Positions 55,901 through 64,000 of a stretch of 64,000 nt of DNA are shown here, piece by piece. The stretch is from Nicotiana tabacum (Eukaryota; Streptophyta; Magnoliopsida; Solanales; Solanaceae). Each line of letters begins with the position of its first letter. Position 1 is the first letter of the stretch. The notes beneath the pieces are model-generated. The model was given only the letters and a program-made list of their open reading frames with translations, was not told the origin of the DNA and ran no database searches. Position numbers and translations under genes: made by a program. The stretch spans positions 134,120,060 to 134,184,059 of the forward strand of contig NC_134085.1 in assembly GCF_000715075.1 (NCBI RefSeq). The letters run 5' to 3'.

Positions 55901-57538
55901 TTTAACGAACCCGACTTGGTTGTTTTGAGCTCTAGCGCGTCGTTCAGTAGTTTGAGGCTATGAGCAGCTTCACTTCAGGTATTGTGATTTGTACGCATGG
56001 TCGGAATTTAATTCCGGGATTTTTGGAGTAGATTTGGAATGAAAATTCTCATTTCAAAAGCTTTAAGTTGGAAGAATTGACTAAGATTTAATGTTTGAGT
56101 AAATGACCTCGGAATCGGGATTTAAAGGTTTCAGTAGGTTCATATGATGATTTCGGACTTGGGCGTATGCCTAGATTGGGTTTTGGATGACTCGGGAGCG
56201 TTTCAGCACCTATTGTGAAAATTAGCATTTTTAGAGGAATTTCATAAATTTGGGTTGAAGTGAATTTCAATGTTATCAATATCCATTTGGGATTTTGAGT
56301 CTGATAATAGCTTCGTGTGGTGATTCTGGTATTGGGAGCATGTACGGAAGTGGATTCGGAGGTCCGTAGGTCATTTTGGAGTTGTTTGGCGAAAGTAGAA
56401 ATTTGAAGGTCTTTGAGAAGTTTGACTGGAAGTGAAATTTTTGATATCGGGGTCGGATTCCGATTTCGGAAGTTGGAGCAGGTATGTAATGTCGAATATG
56501 ACTGGTGCGCAAAATATGAGATTAATCGGATGTGATTTAATAGGTTTCGGCATCGAATGTTGAAGTTTGAAGTTCTAAAGTTCATTAAGCTTGAATTGGG
56601 TTGTGATTCGTGATTTCGATACTTTTTGATGGGATTTGAAGGCTCAACTAAGTTTGTAATGTGTTTTGGGATGTGTTGGTAAAATTAGATGAGGTCCCGG
56701 AGTCCTCGGGTGGATTCCGGGTGATTAACGGATCGAATTTGGAGTTTGAAGAAGAATTGAGGCTACTGGCATCTAGTGTAACCGCACCTAAGAGCTTTTG
56801 GCCACAGGTGCGGAGCCGCAAAAATGGCCTAAAAGTTACAAAAGCGGAGCAGGGCTGCCCAGGTGAAGGACCGCAGGTGCGGAGTCATGACCTACGTACG
56901 CAGGAGGTGATGAGAGTTGTACGTAGCTACTAGTTATGCCTATGTCCGGGTAGTTTTAGGCTCACTTGTTGATATTATTGATAATTTATGTTTATTATTT
57001 GTCTTAAGAAGAAACATGATTAAGGTTGCGTAATAATTGTGTTGAAAGGAATTTGAATTGAGGAATTTAAGATTTTAAGAATTTCCATTAAACTTGGTAT
57101 TTTCGAAGAGAATTGAGAAATATTATAATAGCTTAAGAAATCTATGTGTAACCGCGTCGCATGTATGTTTTGCGAGCGGAGTAATTTCCTTAAAAGCTAC
57201 AAGCTGAATTTCCCTTATTTTGAAAAGAACCAAGAAAGAGATAAGATTTTAAATGTTAAATTTATATTTGACCGCGTCGCAAGTATGATCCATGAGCGGC
57301 GTGAATTCTTAAATTTATATTTAACCGCACTGCGTGTATGATTCACGACCGAGGTATTTCCTTCTACTAATCTTGTGGGATCGGGCCATTCGACTCGACA
57401 GGATTTATGTACTACACTCTCATGGGAGCGGGTCATTCGCCTCGGCAGGTTAATAGATGCATCTATGGTTCGCGTCGTTCGACCTTCGGCAGTGCACAAT
57501 TTACTTTTATATTGGATCAGACCTTACGCCTCGGCATT

Positions 57539-57576
<38 letters not shown>

Positions 57577-58337
57577 CATGAAATCGTGTGTAGTATTTGG
57601 CAAGAAGCCAGTATATCTGAGGGAATTTCGTTGGTTTGAATTATGACAACTTCTTTGATGAATTCCACTATATCCATGCTTATGCTCTGGTACGAAGGGA
57701 ACTTGGTAGTTTAGAGCTTGAGTAAATTGTAAAGAGGAGAATTGCACCACGTATTTTATACATGTTTATTTTATATATTTACTCTGTTTCATATTTATTT
57801 ACTTCTTTAATGTACCTAATATTATTGGACCGCAAGTAAATGTCGTAGTCAACCCCCTCATCACTACTTCTTCGAGATTAGACTGGATACTTATTGGGTA
57901 AGCGTTGTTTTCTTACTCATAGTACACTTGCTGTGCACTTTTGTTGCATAGGCACATGTATGTCTAGTAGCTTAGTGGGCACAACAACATGGTTGACACA
58001 GAGACTTAGGTGAGCTGCATCTCTCGAGACGACTTGCAGCCATCAGAGTCTCCTTCAGAGTATTGTACTTTCTTTTCTGTCCAAATTTGTGTCTCAGACA
58101 GTTATTGTACTTCATTTTCTTTCATAGTAATTGTTCATGCACTTGTGATACCGGGTTCTGGGGTGATTACGGGATATTCAGTGTTGAAATCGAAAAACAT
58201 TATTATTTATTTTGTAAAGTTCATCTTTTACCAGTTAAATTGAAGGAAAGCTATGATTTGAGAAATACTAAAATAAGAACCAAATTAATTATTTATTGTT
58301 GACTTTCCTGATAGTGGTGTCTGACACCATTACGACC
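55901..58337 (+). repeat. Solo Del/Tekay-type LTR, ends degenerate
   Basis: Plus-oriented LTR style: CGAACCCGACTTGGTTGTTT at the start, GATATCGGGGTCGGATTCCG inside, a zone of CACAGGTGCGGAGCCGC words at 56790-56890, and ACACCATTACGACC at the end, matching the reverse complement of the F LTR start but lacking its last ~20 bp. TTAA occurs at both edges (55902-55905 and 58338-58341). It splits a CUL1 exon region; no internal genes accompany it. Confidence 0.68.
57542..57569. repeat. (AT)n microsatellite
   Basis: About 28 bp of alternating AT followed by ACACAC, inside the solo LTR. Confidence 0.9.
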
Positions 58338-59956
58338 TTAAATGATTTTTGGATTATGATATTTCTCCTACAAAACTCCGCAAAGAGGTCTTTGTCACTG
58401 ATGTATGCGAGAAGATTGACCACCTACAAAAATTCAAACCATTATTTATTGTGGTATCATTTGCAGAAAGATGAACTTTCCAGTAAGTGAAGAGTGAATT
58501 ACAGTTCACGCTACACCTTATCCAACATCTCCTCAATAACATCATCACTGAGCTTTTCAACCCAACTTATCTTAAGAACATTATCGCAATAAGAAGCAAG
58601 AAGCGCTGCACTCGAATAGCCTGATACAGTCTTGTTACACAAGACCTCAAATGCCTCCTTGAGAGCCTGTACAGGTCAAACTTTAGACATCAGAAACTTT
58701 GACAAATAATTCAATGTTAAAGAGATGAACATACCATATGCAAGAAGAAGTTATTATTAAAACATTCTGTAACATAAGCCATACACTTGTCGTGAAGCTC
58801 AATCAACTTCCTAACAAAGACCTGAGAAAAGGGATGAGTTCAAGACTAAGTATTACCCATACATAAAGTGAAATCAAAATATGGGAATATGGTTCTACCT
58901 GCTCCCCTGAGCCCGAACTTTCAGCCTGTGCAAGAACACACATATAAGCACCTCAAATGGAAACACTAATAAATTGTTATCAGGAACTAAAGTTTCTTGA
59001 AACCATAGGACAACAAGGATTCAAAGAAACTTCATATGTATCTACTTCATTTGTACAAATGCTTTCAACTCCACTTAAAATTTTTTGTTCTTTTAAATGG
59101 CGTTTCATGCAATCCCCCACCCCCCCACCCCACCACACTGTTTCTTCCCTATTAAAATTTTAAAAGGACTTTAGACTCACTTACAATTAACAGATAATCA
59201 TCATTCTTAGGTGTAAACCCATAAAAATATGAAATATGAACATGCCAATTCACCTTGTTGCTTGCCGGATCTTCAGCTTGTTGCACCAAGATCTCACCGG
59301 CAGAAGTGACATGCTGCAAAATATGTGCCTTTAGCAGATGTTTAGTCAAAATTCCAAAACCAAATGAATAATTCTTTTCTCAGTCGTTAATTGGCATAGA
59401 GTTTTTTCCCACCTGTTTAAACATATTTGCAACATGTTCCAATCCCGTCGGAATTCTGTGGAATAACCAATTCATTCGAGATAAATCTTCTACCTAAGTG
59501 TACAAAAGATAGTGTAGAAGTAAGGCAAAATAGAGCAACATCAAATAACATGTAAAATACATTGAAACCACCAGAAAACTAAGTGAAAAGAAAAATAAGA
59601 AAGAAATACCTTATCATCTCTAAGCAAAGCTCGGCATCCAGAATGCTCCTTCTCAAGTAACTGATTGGTATATAAAACAAATAATTCATTTTGTACTTTC
59701 TGTAGACTGTAGCATAAATTTAGTCCCAGCATTAAAGACAAATCCAACAAAAGGAAGATTTTTAACATGTAGAAAGTCTGAATTTTCAGCATTCTAAGTC
59801 AAGTATATATCAGGTGGATACTTTAAAGTAATGACATCAATAAGAAGTGTAAGTTTTTAACAAAATTCAAAGGCTGACCCCCTGAAGTTTTTCCTCACTA
59901 CTAAAGTGGAGATAATGAGACACTCTATCCTGCTCTTTTTTTAGGCACTCCTCCGT
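58338..59956 (-). pseudogene. CUL1-like: CULLIN1-like gene, eight consecutive exons
   Basis: Exons (minus strand): 59956-59879 TEECLKKEQDRVSHYLHFSS; 59699-59610 KVQNELF ... [17 protein letters not shown]; 59493-59413 VEDLSRMNWLFHRIPTGLEH; 59313-59254 HVTSAGEILVQQAEDPASNK; 58925-58899 AESSGSGEQ; 58821-58735 [20 protein letters not shown]; 58666-58517 [20 protein letters not shown] ...; 58423-58338 VVNLLAYISDKDLFAEF.... Each has AG/GT borders (donor GTCAGC in the first) and no stop, and the chain matches the middle of plant CUL1, the scaffold of SCF ubiquitin ligases (helical stalk into the start of the cullin homology domain). Residues such as HK>HM and YRKKLARR>CRRN differ from consensus. Truncated on both sides by retroelements; the 5' exons are absent and the 3' exons are scattered at 55900, 55397 and 5367. 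It cannot make a cullin. Confidence 0.85.
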
Positions 59957-60002
59957 CTGTGTTAGCAAAGCATGATTATCACAATTTACTCTGGAAACTT
60001 AA

Positions 60003-60514
60003 TGTTAGAACAAGAATTACAACAATATTAGAAAATAAAAATAAGCTTGCTTGGGCACGTAGAAAAAAAATGGTTTCTTGAAGATAGTTGGAGTCTCTTT
60101 CACGAGCAAACAGAAGAATAAATGACAACTCTATCTTCAGGATTCAACTAAGTCACATAACAAGTAGCATTCAAGAATGTTGCTCTTCTATTCTTGAATC
60201 TATGATTTCACCATTTGATCAATATCTCTTATAATATTTTAAGGGAAAAGTAGTTTGTGAATTGCTTGTATTTTCTAAAGAAAATCAGCCATATTTATAG
60301 GCTAAAGACTCTTAAAAGACAAGTTTATCATTTAATAAGATCATGAATATATTCATGAATTTTGAAGATCAAAATATATTTGCTAAAACCAAAACGCATG
60401 TAGTAAATCAAGAATGAATTCACATTTATTCACTTTGAAAAATAAAAGTCTTTTGTAAATACATTAACATATCAAGTACATTGTTTCAAATTTATTGAAA
60501 TACTTATTCAAACA
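60003..60514 (-). repeat. 3' LTR of the Copia fragment
   Basis: Plus strand TGTTAGAACAAG ... TTATTCAAACA (TG...CA). The minus strand has CTATAAATATGGC near 60295, a likely TATA box. Confidence 0.68.
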
Positions 60515-60527
60515 ATCCCCCACTTGT
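60515..60527 (-). other. Polypurine tract of the Copia fragment
   Basis: Minus-strand CAAGTGGGGGAT abutting the LTR. Confidence 0.65.
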
Positions 60528-61072
60528 TTCAAAAAAATTTTAAAAATTTTGAGACATTAATCTAGCAACATGCATCAATAATTGTGTCTTTTGGATTTGA
60601 ACCATTAGCTAGTAAAGGCATTCTAATTCATTGACTACTTGATGGACGAATCTTGAACGAAGTAGTTCATTGGATGAAGTAGAAAATATCTTACGCACAT
60701 TACTATGTTTTCGGTAAAAATCGATATCCTTTGACACCTTACGACCATGTGTCCTGAATCCTTTTATCTAAGTGCTTTAAGATTTTCTTGTCAAAAATTT
60801 TATTGAAGTGGCCTCCACTTCACACTTAGAGCGGTGAATTCATCAAGAGTTACTTTGCATACTCCGACCAAATAGTTTATGAATTCATTAAGAGAAATTA
60901 ATCTCACCCTCCTTCACAACAAAGTATCGGTAAAGCTATCAAGAGTGTTCCTACACAACCCAACCGAAATTGATCTTATAGATTTATTAGGAGAATAAAA
61001 TATCATCCTTCTCTATAGTAGGAAAATTTTCTACAAATGGAAATTTCATTAATGTGCTCAATTACTGTAACA

Positions 61073-61385
61073 TTACTTGTTTTTTCCCTTTGAACCTAAG
61101 ATGATATCATTAGGTAAGGTTTCTATAAAGTACAACCAATTTAGAATAGGTTTTATTCCCATCTCTTTACAAGTCTCTACCAACAACTCTTTGCCTAATT
61201 CTTTAGACAAAGGATCAGCTAAATTAAACCTGGATTTCACATATTGAAGGGTTATTATGCCATCCTCCAATAATCTTCTCACATGATTGTGTTTAAGACG
61301 AATTTGTCTTGATTTTCCATTATAACAATCACTTGAAGCCCGGAATATAGCAGCTTTATTATCACAATAGATATCAAAGGTGGCA
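61073..61385 (-). pseudogene. RNase H C-terminus of a Copia pol
   Basis: The minus strand reads FDIYCDNKAAIFRASSDCYN, SRQIRLKHNHVRRLLEDG and VKSRFNLADPLSKELGKELL, the end of Copia RNase H where I-D-[VI]-R-x-H becomes IRLKHNHVR and LADxLTK becomes LADPLSK. It is open to the stop at 61073 but lacks everything upstream. Different lineage from the SIRE-type elements in this window. Confidence 0.75.
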
Positions 61386-61406
61386 CTGACTTACTCCAGA
61401 GAGGAA

Positions 61407-64000
61407 TGTCACGACCCAAATTCTCCCTCCGTGAACTTTCGTAACGGCACCTAGTCTCTATGACTAGGTAAGCCTAACTATTTGCGGAAAAATAATTAAA
61501 GATGCGAAACTAACCAGCTAACAGGTAAATATAAATGAAGAGTTTAAAATGCCGCTCGGCATAAACAATAACACTCTCTCAAACTGAACATAGCACTCCC
61601 AAAAATCGGAATCTCATGAATCACAAGCTAATGAAATACATAGTGTTCTAACTCCAGAAGTCTAAATGAAGGAAAATACAAGAAGTTTATAACTGAAGGG
61701 AGAGTAGAGAGGGACTTCTAGGTCTGCAGACGCGGCAGATATACTGCGAAGTCTCTGAATTGCCTCGCCTCACGAATAATATGGCTGATCAGAAGAACCT
61801 AGATCTGCACACGAAAAACATGTGCAGGAAAAGGCATGAGTACGCCACAGCGGTACCCAGTAAGTGCCAAGCCTAATCTCGGTCGAGTAGTGACGAGGTC
61901 AGGTCAGGGCCGTACTAGTTATATATATAACAAGATAAAATAATATGAAATGAGACAGCATAATTTAGATATTAATAGTCAATAAAGATGAAATAACATA
62001 AAGAAATAACTCAATACATAGAGATAGCAACATGGGATCTTCCAGGATAACTTCTCGTAGTTCCAAACGTAAATGTGCAGAGGATCTCCCGGGATACCAT
62101 CCCGTAGTCCAAATAGTAAATGTGCAGGGGGATCTCTCGGAATACCGATCCGTAGTCCCAAAGTAAATATCCAGTACAGGAGGATCTCCCGGGATACCGT
62201 CCCGTAGTCCCAAATATAAATATGCAGGGGGATCTCCCGGAATACCAATCTGTATTTCCAAAGTAAACATGCTAGGGGATCTCCCAGAATACCATCATGT
62301 AGTCCCAAAGTTAACACACAATAGTCTCAATAAAGAAATCTACCGTTCTATTCAAGTTCGTATAAAGAAATAGGATATTCTACTGTAAATATGTTGCACA
62401 GAATCCAAGTAAACAGTTAAAGCAGATAAGACGGTTAAGTCACATAAGCATGCTTTCCTAAGCTAAACATGAGGTTTCACATACTAGTATTTCTTTATTA
62501 AAGAAAAACATAGACATTTACTTAATGAAAATGGGGGTTTTCAACAATTATCACATGTACACACTCGTCACCTCACAAATACATTCATATAACAATAGTA
62601 CCAAAATCCTAAGAGGAGTTCCCCTACATAAGGTTAGGCAAACCACTTACCTCAAACTAGCTCAAAATCAATCTAATAACACGCTCTTGCCCCGAGTATC
62701 CAACTCCGAGTGGCCCAAATCTATCAAATAATTACATAATATAAATATAACTACGAACAACGAGTTTAGCTAAAGGAATCGAAGCTAAGGCAAGAAAATA
62801 GAAAAATACCCAAAAATCCTCTCTGGGCCCATATCTCGGAATCGGGTAAAAATTATAGATTATGAACACCCATTCACTCACGAGTTCACTCGTACAAAAA
62901 TCATTCCAATCCGGCGTCAAATTGTTAGAATTTTCCATTGGGGAACCTTTTCCCCCATTTCCAAAATTCTATCCTCAAATTCCTTAATTAGATGAGAAAA
63001 ATAACAATAGATTAATGTATTAGAACCAAATTAGAGTTATAATTCATTACCCAATAGTCCTGCTTCAAAATATCTCAAGAAATCGCCTTCTACCGAGCTC
63101 TAAATCAATTTTTTAAGTTATGAACTAAAACCCTTAATTTCACTCTTTTCAGCCCAGCGATTTACGCTTCTGCGAGGGGTCCATCGCACCTACGCTACCG
63201 CTTCTGCAGCTCGGGCTCCGCACCTACTGAAATTTATTAAGTCCCCAAGCACCGGACCTGCACTTCATTCCTCGCAGATGCGGTTCCGCTTCTGTGGTCC
63301 TGGAGCCGCATCTGCGACCAACTGACCTCATGCCTTAAACCGCATCTGCGGCCATCATAAAGCTTTTGTGGTGTCACACCTGCGATCCAAAATCTGCAGG
63401 TGCGAAAACAATAGGTTCAACAAATTCAGAAATTGCCTATGTCCAAATTCAATTTTGTTAAGCATCCGAAACTCACCCGAGGCCTCCAGGACCTCAACCA
63501 AACATACCAACCAATCCTAAAACATCATACGAAATTAGTCGAACCCTCAAATCACATCAAACAACGCTAAAACAACGAATCCCCTCTAATCCAAACCTAA
63601 TGAACTTGAAATCTCAAAATTCTACATCCGATGCTGAAACCAACCAAACTATGTTTGATTGACCCCAAATTTTGCACACAAGTCATATTCAACACTATAG
63701 ACCTACTCCAACTTACAAAATCGGATTCCGACCCCGATATCAAAATTTCACTATCATTCTGAAACTCCAAAAATTCAACTTTCGGTATTTCAAGCCTAAA
63801 TAAGATACGGACCTCCAAAACACAATTCGGACACGTCCCTAAGCCCAAAATACCCAACAGAGCTAACGGAATCAACAGAATTCCATTCCAGATCCATCTT
63901 CACACTGCTCCGACTACGGTCCTAATTCTAAGGCTTAAGCTCTCATTTAGGGACTAAGTGTCCCAAAACACTTTGAAACTCAAGATGAACCACCCCGGAA
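61407..64000 (-). repeat. Del/Tekay-type LTR running off the window
   Basis: Plus strand starts TGTCACGACCCAAATTCTCC like the F LTR (TGTCACGACCCC) and contains the same kinds of zones: a minisatellite (62035-62310) and a CpG-word zone (63160-63410: CGCATCTGCG, GCAGGTGCGA). It is probably within a few dozen bases of its end at 64000 (ACCACCCCGGAA). ORFs inside are not genes. Confidence 0.72.
62035..62310. repeat. ~58 bp minisatellite in the LTR
   Basis: Five to six units built on GATCTCCCGGGATACCGTCC followed by CGTAGTCCCAAA and TAAATATGCAGGG. Confidence 0.82.

Larger units (their letters stand above)
60003..61385 (-). mobile_element. 3' end of another Ty1/Copia element
   Basis: A 512 bp LTR (60003-60514), a polypurine tract and the C-terminal part of RNase H. 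The rest was replaced by the LTR at 61407. It lies immediately upstream (gene sense) of the first CUL1 exon seen, within that intron. Confidence 0.72.

Noticed and set aside
57375..57750. Several overlapping ORFs with IYIYIY runs
   Set aside because: Translation of an (AT)n tract inside a solo LTR.
58338..59956. Retrotransposon-captured (processed) cullin copy
   Set aside because: Introns with proper splice sites separate all eight exons, so this is genomic gene sequence, not a cDNA capture.
61965..62317. Minus-strand repetitive ORFs
   Set aside because: They translate the 58 bp minisatellite of the LTR; the repeated peptide is a by-product.

Overview
This is nuclear DNA of a flowering plant, most likely a member of the Solanaceae; Nicotiana is my best guess, from the style of the repeats rather than from a diagnostic gene. 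The window is AT-rich and has spliceosomal introns. It is almost entirely LTR retrotransposons, nearly all decayed. I see no rRNA or tRNA gene, no CRISPR array and no bacterial-type gene.

Host layer. The only recognisable cellular gene is a CULLIN1-like gene on the minus strand. Eight consecutive exons with open frames and correct splice sites lie at 59956-58338. The next exon is at 55900-55482, with a 364 bp MITE inside it (55506-55869) and an LTR fragment before it (about 55901-58337). The exon after that is split: 55397-55291 on one side and 5367-5315 on the other side of a 50 kb retrotransposon nest. A second, frameshifted copy of that exon lies at 3652-3495. The upstream side is cut by a Copia LTR at 60003. 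The gene is therefore dead in this haplotype.

The nest (5368-55290). Element D is a non-autonomous LTR element with only a gag gene (TR-GAG/LARD type) and long tandem-repeat arrays. It was hit three times: by a Tat-type Gypsy remnant E (9138-12657, TSD ACCTC/ACTTC), by a chromovirus of Del/Tekay type F (15278-23613, minus strand, TSD CATAT), and by a SIRE-type Copia element A (23971-53612, minus strand, TSD AGTAA). A contains a second SIRE-type element C (31654-51285). The 3' LTR of C contains a third one, B (32396-41865). The deepest path is host gene > D > A > C > B.

Outer flanks. 1-3337 is the 3' part of a Tat-lineage Gypsy element. It carries an antisense, intron-containing ORF and ends in its 3' LTR. 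60003-61385 is the 3' end of another Copia element. 61407-64000 is a Del/Tekay-type LTR running off the window.

How the parts work. The autonomous elements carry the usual gag, protease, integrase, reverse transcriptase and RNase H in lineage order, all with stops or frameshifts. The notable extra is a third ORF, sense-oriented, between RNase H and the 3' LTR in all three SIRE-type elements. It has a shared globular domain and a C-terminal coiled coil. The Tat element has an analogous accessory ORF in antisense with its own TATA box and two introns.
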